Below, piece after piece: positions 22,601 through 37,600 of a DNA stretch of 64,000 nt. Origin of the DNA: Haliclystus octoradiatus (lineage: Eukaryota; Cnidaria; Staurozoa; Stauromedusae; Haliclystidae); the NCBI GenBank assembly GCA_916610825.1, contig OU744449.1, positions 6,633,243 to 6,697,242 of the forward strand. Direction: 5' to 3'. Position numbers and translations under genes: made by a program. Within the stretch, counting starts at the first letter, position 1. The number at the start of each line of letters is the position of its first letter. A model generated the notes under the pieces. That model ran no database searches. It was given only the letters and a program-made list of their open reading frames with translations, and was not told the origin of the DNA.

Positions 22601-25600
22601 TTTGTTGATTTCATGTCAAACGAATGTTCAAATAACAGCATTCCTGGAATTACTTTAATCCGAGACTTTAACGGCCTGAGCAAACGATATGATTTTGTTT
22701 TATGACCATTTTATGACCATTTTATGAGGTGGCTAAATGAAACTTTAACTTGCTGCAACAAATACCAACTACAAACATATAAAATGCGGTAGAATGATAA
22801 TCAATTAAGCCAGGAAAAGTAATCTCTATAACAATTTGCTTTTAAAAATTTACAAACGTTGTCCTGGTTCAAAGAATTGATATTTTACATCAGGGCTAAG
22901 ACCTAAAGCATCATATTCATTCAAATTCACAGTTATTTATATTCCAGTCCCATCCAATCATTTGATATACTATTGACAAATTGACAAATTGTATATATTG
23001 TATATGTTGCAAGTGATTTGATGCAAATGTGATACCACAATTATTTTGAATTCGCGGTAAAAGAGTCTATTGCACCTGTATTTCGTCTCAACTGAATGCT
23101 TCAGAGGCATCAATCTCTTAAAACTTTGACGACTTCCGTAAAGCAACGAAAATGTTCATGACTTTAAGAAACAACAATTGATTGGTCATTAATTGGTCAT
23201 TAAATTGCATACAACAATGTATACATAGGGTTGTAAAACGATGCAATATGTTATATACAAACAAAGTTGTACGTTGTTGTACAACAAAATTGTATCATTT
23301 GCCCAGGCCTTAATATGTTCAGTCAATATGGTTGACTAAAAAAGTAGACTAACCTCAGTAATTTCTACTTCTGATAACGCTTTCCGCCGTTTTTTCTTGT
23401 TCGTTGACAGATTTATTTTCCACCGCATCCAAACAGGAGAACGAGGTCGTTTCGATATATGCTACAACGATACAGTACACAATACAATCAAAATACGAAC
23501 CACAATAAATTACAGAAAGCGAGTGACTATTTAATTTGTAAAATGAGATGAAGATTATAAGTAAAATTGCTAATGATTATAAGTAAATCATCATCGTTTA
23601 TTTAGAAAATCCTTTGTGAATAAGGTTTCATGTAAAGGTTTTTGGATAAATGATGACAGTGATCATAATATTAGGGACATCAATAATTTCGAAAGAAATT
23701 CTGAAAATAATCACATACAGTGTAACCCGCTTAAGTGCAATTCGGATAAGTGAAATTCCCTCTTATTTGCAACATTGCCTTTGAACCCTATAAAATACTT
23801 TGGGGTCAAGTCCTTGTTAAACAATTTTGGATAAGTGCGAATTTGGATAAATGCAATGGAAATTGTTTGCAATTTTGACTTGCACTCAAGCGGGTTACAC
23901 TGTATTACCAAAAAGGAGTATCACCATGGACTGGCAGGATAATAACCAGTAAATTATGTCAATTATTTACATTTGTCTGCAAGATGAAATCTACAAGGCT
24001 ATTAATTAAAGTAATACATACTGAGTTTCCAGGCAATTCCAGATTTTTCCGTTTGATATGGGCCGTTTGAAGAGGCGTCATCCCAACGGCTGCTCCATCA
24101 TCACGTGACACATCGTAGCCACTGGCTGTTATGGTTGGATATTCACTTGTTTCACCTGTCGATACAGCAATCACACTTTTCCGTGCATCTATCATTGTAA
24201 TACCATTGCTTGGATCTTGTTCAGCAACTGGTAATGCTTCGTTAAATTGGCTATCAAGGCTTGTGTTATTATCCAATGAGACACTGTCACGTACACATGC
24301 CGCAGAACAGAACACCTCTTGATCACTTTTCCAATTCGTTGACACAGGACAACGGCGAAACGTGCCTTCATTTAGTACAATGTAAGCGTTGAGATCAACT
24401 ATTTGACTAACTGGTTCGAAACTTCGTACAAATACAAATTCATCAGGCTTCGAATGGCAATGTTGACATGTGAATAAGGTTGGATCTTTCTCTGAATAAC
24501 CATTGTAAAGATTATGGTGTGATGAATTAGATCCACGTGATTGACCCTTACTATTGTTGCTATGACGACGACTGGATGGTAAACCTAGCATATCATTAAC
24601 ACGAGCAACAGCTTCTTCGGGATGACGACCGCTTTGATTTGATAATGTCAAAGTGACTGAAACTGTATCAGTATCACAATGGGATGAGTAATGCATGGAG
24701 CCACGTTGTTCATTGGCGTATGTATCACGAGTTACGGCTGAATGTGTACGTAATGAATCAGGTCGAACTGAATTGACATTTTCCATGCCTTCAAAGAGAT
24801 CTTCCGGTGCAGCCCCAACAACAGGGCTGTTACGGTCACGAGGTGAAGGTGGAAGCGATGCCGGCGGCGTAGGTGGGTTACTTGATGTGACAGGAGGAGC
24901 TGCGCATGGGAATTGGGCGTAGTAATCAACCACGCCTTCTTCCATGGCATTGCCAAATGTACCAATAAGAGATGAGATAGCATTACTAGATTTACTGCCA
25001 AAGGGTTGAACAAGTGGATAAACAAGACGTACTTCTGGTTCACAGAGTGGGAACTTACACAGTGGATTATCAAATTGTGTATCATTGAGTGGTGCACTGG
25101 TGACACCACCACCCAAACCAATATTACCACCATTGAGTGTTGCAACAGCAGCAGGGTACTTCTCACCATTTCGTATCTTAGCACTGATATCCGAGTGGTC
25201 ATTAGGTAAAATTTCGCTTTTACGCATCCGCTGACGACGTTGCTTCGTCCGGTTGCGCTTCAACTGCACTTCCTCGGGTGTTTTCTTTTTTCGCCCGGAA
25301 TTAGACTTGGTTTTTCGCTTTGACTCAGGAATTGGTTCCTCAGAATGTTGACCAACAATAAGAGGATCGCTATTGTTAGATGTTGGTATCTCAGAGGCTG
25401 TGTTGGCTTTTAATTGGCTACTATTAACAATTGGCAGAGTAGTTGCACCTTGATTCTTACTATGATCATTCCCACCTGCGTTTGACATACGCGGTTGCTG
25501 ATTGACATCATGTTGTATGTTTGCTGGTCTATCAACATCTGTTAGTGGAGCAGAAAAGGTATGTGATAACACATCGGCACTAGATGTTGGTGAGAATAAT

Positions 25601-28600
25601 GACGCATGTTCCTGATGTGGTAGATCATAAGTATCAGGATGCTCAGCTGATGGTAAACTATCATTGACATAAGCAGGAGCAGATGGTTGGTATGGTAATG
25701 GAAGATGTTGTTGTTGTTGTTCGTGTAAAAGATTCACGCGAGTATCATGCGTTTCAATGGAAGATGGTATATTGGGGATTTGACTTCTATCAACTGGATC
25801 TGTGATAGGTAGATTATATATTGCATTTCCAGCCATTGTGTTGCTTCCTGGTTTAGTCTGTGGCATAGAGCTGAATACTCCAGGGTTGGAATATTGATTT
25901 GGTTTTCTCTGGTGATCAAAGTTCATAGGATTAGCCATATGTTGACCTTGTACGCCAATATTAGGAATATTAGATTGACCATTAGGTGGGGCTTGACTGT
26001 TCATTGCCGCGTAATTGCTAAATTCACTCAATGCTGATGCAGCTGACAATGCGGAAAGTTCTGGTTTACCAACAGAGTTCTGGTTACCATACCCACTATT
26101 GTACGGGAGTGCACTAGTTGGAGCATGTGGGTCACTTGTACCTTGCAAGGGGACATGATTGCCAGATGGCTGGATATGATGCTGTTGTGTAGGAACCTGG
26201 TTGCTGGTGTCATAAGGGAGTTTTCGCCCTTGGCCAACAGAATGATCAGGAAGTTGAGGCCTCAGTTGGCTCTGTTCAGGTCCAATGTTATCAGTGGATG
26301 AACTAGCTTGTCGTAGTAATCCAGATGGTGTGCTGCTTGAAGGATCTTGTTGGTTAGGCCATTCCACTTGTTGTGAATGGTTAGCAGAGTCATACCTTTG
26401 AGGTCCAGACATCATTTGTGATTGAGGAAGAATTGCATGACTAGGCTGTCCTTGTTGAATATGATTCTGATAGGGTGCCGCATGGTAATTTGTATTGGAA
26501 GGAAGTGATCCCATTTGATCAGACCCACCATAGCCGCCAACAGCACGGTAAGCATTACCATCTGGTTGTTGATACATTTGATAATGTTGTTGTGACTGTT
26601 GAGCGGGCTGCTGTGTCATAGAGTCTGATCTACCACGCATCATGGCTGGATGATCAATTCCCTCAGGGTATGCAGCGTCACTACCACGCATATCATTTGC
26701 TTTATTTCCTGTTGAATTCATACCTTGGGGTGGTGGTTGTTGTATCATTCGATTAGGATGACCATATGCAACAGGAGAGGATGAGTATTCATTTGTTGGC
26801 ACACCAATTGGGGGTGTTGCTACCATGACAGGGCTAGGTGGAATTGCTGGGGATGTCTGTGGTTGATGCAAAGAACCTGGTACTATTGGTAGAGGAGTGG
26901 ATGGTGCTGAACCTTCATTTGATTTGTTTTTCTTTCCCTTCCGACGTGAATTCTTTTTCTTGTCTGTAATTTCCTCCTAAAATCAACAGCAAAATGATGT
27001 GTTATAAAATGTGCTTATCACATTGGAGGCAACTTCGTAAAATTGGTGGGCAGGAGGTTCAACTACAAGAGTATACACAACCATATCAAGCACGAACGTG
27101 AAGAAAAATTACTTTTATCAAATTTTTAGGCAGGTCGTATCTTATCCATTTCCTCAAAGGAAAATGTTGCAAGCTGAGAAAAAAAAACTTGATTTCATTT
27201 ACTATGAAAATAGATAGAGATTCATAGTGTCCAGCATGAACCTATTTTTAATGTTAAAGATTGTAAATTATTTAATTACATTTTAGTCAGTTTATTACTC
27301 ACCTTTGGTCGTTGTTGCTGAAACAAAGAAGCCAATGCTTGCTGTACTTGATGCATATTAGTTTGCATTCTTGCTTGTAATTGCATTTGTTGATCAGGCG
27401 GTAGAGTTGTCATCCATTGGCGATATGCTTGTTGAGCAACTAATTGTTGATGATACATAGCACTTAATTGCTGTTCAGTAAATTGAATACCAGCAAGGGC
27501 CATCTTCTGTAACTGCGACTGTGGAAAATAAGGAAGATTAAAGTAGAGATATATTCAGTTATGATTTATCTGTTAATCAAGATAACAATTTATCATAATG
27601 TTATGATTATTCAAGCTCAAAGGAGGGGTATATGGCAAAAGGAATGTCTGAAAATGTTGGCAAATAATTCAAATGCCTCCGGTTCAGTATATAATTCATT
27701 CTGCAGGATCAAAAAATGTGATTTGAATCCCATATAAATAATTGCAATATTTGAACATGATGTCAACATCTATGTTAACTGATTAATAACGCGTTAATCT
27801 ATAGTCAAACTAGCCTCACATGCCCCATACCTTTCTAAAGCAGCTGAAAATGCAGCTGAAAATGGTGCATTACGTGATGTGAGATATTATGTAAGGTAAA
27901 ACATGACGTTTGTATTGAAATGTTATTAATCATGATGGTATCAACCAAGCTTGACTGAACTCATATCACTCTGTTAGCTCCTACGAGGAACGAGGTGTAG
28001 GGTGCAAGTCAGAATACATTCACATCTCACATGAATACTCAATATACTATGTGATGATGTCATTCTTATCCAATCGGAAAAGTTTAACCGGGTCTAGTAA
28101 AATAAAAATGTAACTAAAATATCTCAGGTCTTTAATGTGATTCAGATGTCCAGAGTACAAAGTCTAGTGTAGATTATCTTGCTTTATTAAAGCAAAAATT
28201 GTGACAAAATGATCATTTTTCAAGAAACGAGTTAATAAAACTAAGTTGATATTGTTCTATTGCAAGTAAGATTGTATTTATTTTAAGAAATATGTTCTTT
28301 TAGTCATCAACAAATAATTTAATACAAAAATTGAACAATTGGATTGGTCGAACAGCGGTCAATTCTGAAGGGGTATGGACCGCTCTGTCCTTTGTAGCCA
28401 ATTTGGCGAAAAGACACGATGGGTAATTATGTTCTTAAAGGGGCAACATTGACCAGCGGTCGGTACAAGCTAAATTTTGAATTAAGATTAGCGTAATTCA
28501 ACAATCAATGTTGGTCATGGCTTTTGCATAGCTTCAAATTTCAGCATAGTTTCAGGCACGAACGACAAACAAGTGTAGAGCCCACCGGCCATATTTACCC

Positions 28601-31600
28601 CTTTTATTAGAAATAGTACAATAGTACCCATAAATAATAAAACAATGATTGATGTCAGAGACTTTGGAAATAAATGTGATACCGTTATATTGGTGGACAT
28701 CTGCCTCTATCAGCCGATGCTCACATCGCCTTGGAACAATAACTGTCAAGTACCGTCAGGGTCCGACAAAAGTGGGGATCCTGGGATCCTAGATCCCGGA
28801 AGGCTAGACAAAATTCAGAAGAAAATTGATGTTTTCAATGATTTATTGATCAAACATCAACAGAAAATTTCAGAAGAAAATGTTGAAATGCATCTAGGAT
28901 TCCAGAAGGCTGAACCTTTTGTCGGACCCTGAGTACCGCAATAGGCACTGTGTAACCATATGCATTAACCCACCTGTTGCTGGACAAATTGCTGCTGCAG
29001 AAGTAATATCTGTTGATGATATTGTTGTTGTAAAAGGAATTGTTGCTGAGGTGACATTTGTTGTTGACTTAATTGTTGAAATTGAGCTTGTAACTGAAAC
29101 TGATATTGTTGGAATTGCATAATTAATAATTGATGTTGATGCAAAAACACTTGTTGGTATTGTACAGATGCAGGATTTAATGCCATTGGTTTTGGCATAC
29201 CCATATGCATATTATTAGGTATCATTGGTGATGCTGAAGATGGCATCATATTACCATTCATCATTGCCATATGAGGTATTGGTGTATTATTTTGAGATGG
29301 CATCATTTTCATAGCTTGGTTACTATAATCGTGTTGTTGTTGTTGTTGTTGAGGAGTTGATATATTCATATGATTTTTACGTTGTTTCTTCGTCCCTTTA
29401 GATTTTGTTTTTGAATCATTTGTTTTCTTAGATAGTTTTAATGTTCCATGTTCTTCTTCATATGTACACGATGGTGGTGGAGTAGGCCCAATTGATTCTG
29501 TTTTAGGTTTAATATTGTTATTAAGAGGGTCATCTTGTTTTTCAATTAAATCAGATTGATTTATAATAGCTGCTTTTTTATCATCGACATCACTTTTTTC
29601 TGGAATGATCAACTCTGTATTTGAACAAATTTTTTCATCTTTTCTAGCATCAATGTCATCGATTGTTTCTTTCTTTTCGGGTACATCATCGCCTTTTTGT
29701 TTTATTAAATCTCCAGGTTTAATATCTGATTGATCAGCATTAATTGTAGTAGGATCCAATGGTATAATGTCTTGCTTTATAGATATACTTTGAGATGATG
29801 GTGTATCGCTTTGTTTCGATTCAAAAGAACAGCTTTCATTTTTACATTGGGATGGTATAATCTCCTCCTTCTTAATCTTTACGTGTTCAAATTTGATTTC
29901 TTCGCTAACAGATGGCTTTTGTTCAGTATCGTTCTCAGCGATTTTAGAAGGTGAACTGCTGGTGTCAGGTATTTCAGTTAATTGGCTAGGTTGTATTTTG
30001 TTAACAACAGGTTCGCTTGAGCTACTGGTCATGACCGTTACAGTATCGATACTAGTAGTTGATACAAGTATACTACTAGATTCATTATCAGTTATAGATA
30101 CAGATGCAGTAGGTTCTGTTGTAGTGATGACAGATGATGTGATACTTCGGCTATCAGAAGGGATTAAATCAACATTGGGTTTCTCTGTAGCTAGCTTATC
30201 AGCATCGGTATCAGGTACATCAGTTTCTTTTTGATTCTCCTCATTTGTTTCTGTTTTCATTTCATTTGATGTGTTACCACTGTTGCTTTTCGTCGATTGA
30301 TTGCTACTCCCAAGTGGTACTAATTTCTCTAATAACGGATTAGCTTTTCCTGGTTCTGTTTGTTGTAAACTTTTTGTGTACTCATTAAGAAAATGACGTT
30401 GAAATGCTTCAGGCATACGTTGCTGTTGCATCCATTGTTGCATAATTTGTTGTTGATAGCGTACATCAATTGGATGTGTAAATGCTGTTGGTCCATTTTG
30501 ACCAGACGGTGGCTTCTGTGCTGCCATTTGTTGTTTTTGTAATTTCAATTGTTGTTGTAATTGATGAACTTGTTGTTTTTGCAGTTGACGTTGTCTGTAT
30601 AAGAAACGTATACGCTCTTGATGTTGTTCTTCACTATCTACTTCTGGTAAATCTTTATCATTGACATTAAATGAAACAGAATTCATTGGATACAACGCAT
30701 CAGCATTTTGTTGTTGTTGCTGCTGTTGTTGTTGTTGTTGCAATTGCCATTGCAAATAATGATGCTGTGCGGCCATAAATTGATGTTGCTGTTGATAAAG
30801 AAACGCTTGTTGTTCAACCGATGACATTTTAGCCATTGTACCACCTAATAAACTTTGACATGCACTGGTCACTTGAGATTGTAATAAAGATGGTGGTAAT
30901 GTTAGATCTGATAATTTCAATTTTGATAAATCACATTTGCCTTCACTTGCATCACTTGATCTTCGACTATTTGGTTCAGAATTACCACCAGTGAATTGTG
31001 ATAATTTATTCATGGCAGATTTATCACTAAAACTTTCATCTTTCTGATTACCAATTGATGACGTATCATTGAATGATGTTGACATTTGACTGTTCTCATT
31101 ATAACCGTATAAATTAGTTTCACAATCAGATCGTGCAACACAATTATCTTGATTTGGTGGTACAGGATGGTTTAATGCAACATTACTTTCATTCGATACC
31201 TGATGAGTAAAGGCACTTAATAATTCAGACGCGCTTGTAACATTGAACTGTTGTGAAGTGTTTGTATTCAATCCATTAGATTCTTGGATATCAACAACAC
31301 ATGTTGTCATACTATCATTATCATTGGTTACATAAGTATTACTTATTTGATCATTGTTTGAATCATTGTTCGATTGAGACATTGGATTACTTGATAATAT
31401 TTCTGAAACAGAATTATGAGGAATAGTTTCTTCTATTGTTTCAATGCAAATATTTGATTGGTTAATCACTTCAGTTACATTATTTTCATTATTTTGATAA
31501 TGATGCAATTGATTGGTGGTAGATGTATTATCTAGCGAATGGATTGAATCATCTAAATGACATGATATAGTATCGTGTGACGATGAGAGTATTAATGATT

Positions 31601-34600
31601 GGTTAGCACCATTCGAATCTTGTTGTATGATTGATGATGTACTTGTCATATCCTCTTCAACAGATATCTCAGGTAATATTTGATGTTCAGTTGATGTTGG
31701 TGGCATATCACCTTGTTGCTGTAAACCTAATTGATCAAATGTATCTTGATTTAACCCATCTTCCACTTGTAAGTCTGTTTCTTTTGGTGTATTTAATGAC
31801 ACAGTAGGTTGGACAAGAAAGTCATCGACGCTTACATTAGTCATTGGTATAACATCAGAGGATTCACTTTGGTTGGGAGCAGGAGACGATGTTCCTGGCA
31901 CATCGCGACCAAATATACAATCGGACGAAAGTTGTTGATTAGAATTCATTGAAGATGACATAGTAACAGGTGCAAAATTAAGATGAGAAGATGTGTCAAG
32001 ATATTCATCTGTTGTACATGGCGTTGCCATGGAACTCTCACCCAATGAGTCATTGCTCTGTTGTAGGACAGATGTGTTCATGCTATGAAATTTAACTTGA
32101 TCATCAAGATTATTAGAAAGTGAACTATGGCGTGCATCTTTGCGTGGACGTGACTGAAAAAGAAACATGAAAAACAGTGATTGATATTACATAGATCAAT
32201 ATTTTATTTACTACAATCAAACCTGTTATAATGGTAACCTGTATACAGCGGCCACCTGTATATAGTGGTCACACTGCCATGTCTAAAATAGTATTTTCTA
32301 TATCTATCGAATCAGTCCTATATATAAGGACCATCTGCATATAGATAGAAATAGATAGAAATATATTTCAATCATTGAAACAAAGCAAATTAGATTACAG
32401 GAAACTTTTAACATAGATATATGTGTAGCTACAATGATTGAGGTCACCCCTTAAGCAGTGCAGCTTGTTTATTGGGGGACTCATTATTTACAGTTATCAT
32501 TTATTCAATTAAATAAGGATAATAATAATAATAACTATAACATGATAAGATTAAAATAATTAAAGAAAAATAAAGATTTGAAGAAAGAAGTATACACGTT
32601 TGGATTAGATGAGTTGTTGTTAGACTGGCTGAAGAAAAAGATTACGTTGTCATAGTTGAGTTTCAGGAATTGTTGATAAGTTGCAATAGTGATCCAATGA
32701 CAAATATAGTGATCAATTTATTTACCTCTCCCAGCAGGCTATGCAGGCTTCACTATGCCTTGGAAAAACGATGATAGAGATGTCTTTGAATACAATACAA
32801 ACAGTTGCGTTCACAAAGTATGTATATCTGTTTCAACAGCACTACACCTATCACAGATAGTAAAGGATAACACTGCAGAGAATTTGCCAACATTTGTTGT
32901 AAACTCTCTTCAGTTACAAAAAACTTGAGTGATCAAACTGTTTAATATTGTTCTCACAAGCACTTAGAACTCATGTCAGAGAGCAAAAACAAATGAGAGA
33001 GACAAGAAGACTATAAATATGCAAACATAACACAGAAAACGAACTACCTTTCGTCCATTATCTTTTTGGCGGATACGGTTGTCCCTTGCACGAAGCTAGA
33101 AGTAAGATAGATATAAATATTATTGAGAATTGGTGACTACTTATATTTTGGCTTGGTAGTAATATATTAAAAGATTGAACTTCAATGAAATAAAGAATAA
33201 AAGACAAAATGGCAAACAATTTCCATTGCATTTATCCAAATTTGAAAATATCAAAAAATTATTTAAGAAGGATCACATCATAGTTTATATAGTCTTGCAT
33301 AAAAGCTAGAACTTTACTGATCTTGATCGTACTGACGAGCAGGGTTTGACAAAAGTGGGATCCTAGGATTCTATATTCTGGGAGGCTAGAGCAAATTCAG
33401 AAGAAAATTGATAATTTTCTGATTTATAGACCAAACTTCAACATAAAATCCAGAAGAAAATGTAGGCCTATAATATAGTTTAAGATTCTGGAAGGCTAAT
33501 CCATTTGTCGGACGAGAGTTACATATTATCAGTGCAGTTTTCCTTATTCCGTCTAACATGAAACCAATGAATTATACTATTGTTCAGTATACAGTGTTTG
33601 CAATGTTTGCTGCAAATGATATTAATAACTATGATAACACGAACAAAAGAAACGTGTTAAAACTTACACGAAAAGGTTCACGTTGCTCAGCAGGCAGTTT
33701 TCTCCATAATCTCGCAACAGCACGTGCACGACTAGGCCATTCTTGAAATAAAAACCATTAAAGCAATTTAAAACAAAGGTAAGGTCATACATGTTGAACA
33801 ATCTAATTACAATAACTTTTTCCTTTTCCTCTTGTAATCTATCAAAGATCGCTTTCAGCCCTTTGCTGGTTATATGTTAGTCGGTTAGTATTTTTCAAGC
33901 ATGTGTGATGATTTCAATGTCCGGATGACCTTCCTGACATTCTTGTCTAATGTTTGCTTACCAATTTCGGTTAAATGTAAATTCGGATTACAATTTCTTG
34001 ACAATTTTTCTTTTAGTAAATGTCTGTACAAATCATTCAAGTCTCTAAGTTGCTGGATGTGCTTCTTTGTGATAAGTCATGATGTCGAGAGTACGAAACA
34101 TTTACAGCTCATCAACTTGGAAAATATGTAATAGTTATTGATCAAAGGCAAGGTGAATATTGGCTGATAATGACAGAGGTCCGCTGAGTTCATTATGCCG
34201 ATATTTATCGAGCCTGAGATCAATAACTGTTTGAGTCAATGATTAACCAGTCAATTTTGAAACATATAATCATAACATGAATTTTAATGTATTTTAATGA
34301 ATAAAAAATGCAATTATCCGTTGCGTCATAAAGGTTCGAAAACACAGATCGGTCAATACAGTTTAGAATTGACCGGAGTTCGATTATATTCATCGATTTG
34401 CTCAATTTCATTCGATTTCGATATTTTAAAGAAGGTTTGGGATGCTAGCTGTCTTTTCTTGCACGAACCTAGATAGAATACTCATAACATCAATATTAGT
34501 AGTATGTGTTAGCTTATATATACCTGGATATTCTGTTTTCAAATTCAAATGCATAAGATTAGCATATAACACTGGTGATATAGTAGCATCAGATCCAAGG

Positions 34601-37600
34601 CTTTCATCATTTTGCCATTTACGTAACTGTTTTTGTCCATCAATTCTTGGTGATGATAAATCACCCCGCATAACCTTAGGTTTAACTTCAGGGTCTTCCC
34701 CAAACACAGCTTTAAATGGATCAGGATCACCACGTAACGATGTTGTACCGCTCATCATCATAGTTGATGATGATGACTGTCTTTGGAAAAGTTGATCATG
34801 GAAATTGGATGATTGTGATGAAGCATCTTCGTGGAATTTTTCAACATGTGTATACGATGATGAAGTTACTTCATGTGATGAATAATTTGTTTCACTTGTA
34901 TAATTTGGTGTTTGCAATTCAGTTTCACATGAAGAGTATGTTGATGGCTGGTGTTGATAACTGTTGCGACGACTTGATTGGCTTGTATTTTCAATTGTGA
35001 AATCATTTGTCGATTGATCAAGTGGACTCTGTGATGTCGATTGTGATGTACCATCGACACTCATTTCGCGTGCAATACCAGCAAAGATTTCTTCAACTTC
35101 GTGACCGTCAACATGTGGTAGATCAGATATTCCCATAAAATCAAGATCATTAGTTGGTGTGAGACCAGGAGTGGTGGTACGATTGTAATTGCTTTGGGAA
35201 GATTGTTTTTTAGATGAATCATTAGATGGAGTTGACTGTGAATGATCTGTTGAAGCCGTTGGTGCTGCTGTTGGAAGAGAATACAACATCATCATCATTA
35301 GCATCATCACAGAGATACATGATCAGCGATTACAACGAAGCACTGGGGCAAGTAAGCTGAGGCATAACAATTAAATTATAAACCAACTCTGCTGATTCTT
35401 GCAGAATGGAATGGAGCGCCTAATGAATTTTAGTATGCCAGACATGAGGGAAATCCTTTGAAAAATGCTAGAACAATAGCAAAACAAGTGTTTTAGATGG
35501 TTTTTTTTTTAAACGATAGAAAATGAGGAAAACAGCTTTTCTGATGAACTCTCTCATGCCTGGTATGCTTAATTTCTACTCACTTTTTTATTTATAAACA
35601 CAATGTGATCAACAAATATCATTATCAGTATCATCATTTATTCAGGACTTCACAGGATTTTTGGCTAAAATATTTTTTTTTCACAAGACCTATCATAACA
35701 ATAATCATATGAGGACAACTACTTATCACTAGTAATAGTAATAGTAATAGTAATGTTCGAGTACTTTATCATTTTTTCAGTTAAACAATAAAAAAAGTTT
35801 GATTCATAATCTCCAATCAAAATCTTATTCACAAGTGTTTTAGTTGTATTTTTTTTTTAAAACGATAGAAAATGAGGAAAACAGCTTTTCTGAGGAACTC
35901 TCTCATGCCTGGTATGCCTTTGCAAATACGTGTTGAATGTATATACAAATTAAAATTTGATAATGCTAGCTGGTTACGATGCAGAGATAATTCAACATTT
36001 AATCCGTAAAAGTTCTTTATCTACATTTTGTATTCAATTGTATTGTGTATAATTCAGTAATATATTTATTTAGATTATAGATAACATGTTGAATGTTTTA
36101 TAAACACAGTATTCCAATGTCACTCATAGGCACATCCATAACTACAAGCTCTTATTGGAGGGGGTGTTTGTCAATTTTGCCTGACACTATGAGCATGAAA
36201 AAAGATGTTGCATTTGCATGTTTGGGAGCTTCAGTATTGTTAAATTAATGAGTGTATAGTACCTGTATTCTGTGAAGATACTTCAGTTTTTCTGACTTTC
36301 TTATGAGTTCCTCCATTTGTTCCATTTTGATTGACATTTGGGCTATTTTTAGGAATCTCACTAAGATAAATGATAATCAAAATAACATTTGAAAAGATAG
36401 TCAGAGAAAGAATAGATATTGGAGAATTTTAACGTGAGCATTGTTTCCATTTCGATTTGAACGACATATGTAAGGCTAAGTGGCATTGATGTAGAGTATT
36501 AGATATTCTAAGGCCATGATTCACGCCAGTTTTTATTGATGCTTTTTGATCCAAAAGGAAAACAAATAGCATCCTCTGTAAGGATAACTTTAGAACAGAA
36601 TCCAGTTAGAAACGACCGATATATGGAACACCTTTAATACAAATACAGTAATTGAGTATGTGATGTTAGAAACGGTCGATATATGGGACACCTTTAATAC
36701 AAATACAGTAATTGAGTATGTCATGTTAGAAACGACCGATATATGGGACACCTTTAATACAAATACAGTAATTGAGTATGTGATGTGATGTGACATATAA
36801 GGGCCATTTACACTGCAGCAAAATAGGCACGGTACTCGTCAATTAACACATCAAAGGTGTGAAGGTGTCAAGTGTTTTTGAGCACGGGCCAAGCAAAAAC
36901 ACTGTCTAAACGGCTTTTTCAGACATTGAAAAGCGGCACCGTGCCTACTATTTTGAACGGGCCGAGATCATTTCTCGAGGTAGTCTCGGCCCGCTCAAAA
37001 AGTGGGCACCGTGCCGTTTTGCAGTAATTATGACGTCATCGTAGAAGTTGCGTCTCTTTACAGTGGAATTCTGAGGTTTTCTAATAAAATCAGTAACAGA
37101 CTAAAGATTACCAAACCTAGATAAGCACATTAAGCATATTTTGTTACGTATTTCTTTTGAAAATTAATGAAGTTTCTCTAGTATAAGGTTTAATTATGCA
37201 AATTGTAACTACGAGTGCGGAGCGTAAATTTAGATGTGTCTTTTGTCACAGAAAAACTGATCTGGCGTGGTAGCATGTGGAGGAGCTGAAAGACTAACCC
37301 AAATGTATTTGAATTTTGCTCAATGGAGATAGGAATGTAACAAAATTTTAAATATTATAATTGATGAAAAACATATTGATTTTCAGTTCAACGGAATCCT
37401 TACAAGTTATTTAACATAATTGAATCTCAATTTATCGAATTTCACCTGTAAAACCATTAAATAATGAGAAACCTATAATTCAGTTTGTAAGTTTTCAATC
37501 TCGGCCCGCGAAAAAAAACAAGCACGGGCCGCATTCTTGTTAAGACCTCGGGTGTTAATTGACGAGTACCGTGCCTTTTTTGCTGCAGTGTAAATGGCCC

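Noticed and set aside
24732..25202. 156-codon frame on the minus strand in another phase
   Set aside because: It is a shadow of KMT2 exon 23, whose own frame is open for 985 codons and carries conserved motifs.
29893..30234. 113-codon plus-strand frame antisense to KMT2 exon 21
   Set aside because: Low-complexity Val/Ser/Leu sequence arising from antisense Gln/Ser/Thr codons; no domain or splice partner.
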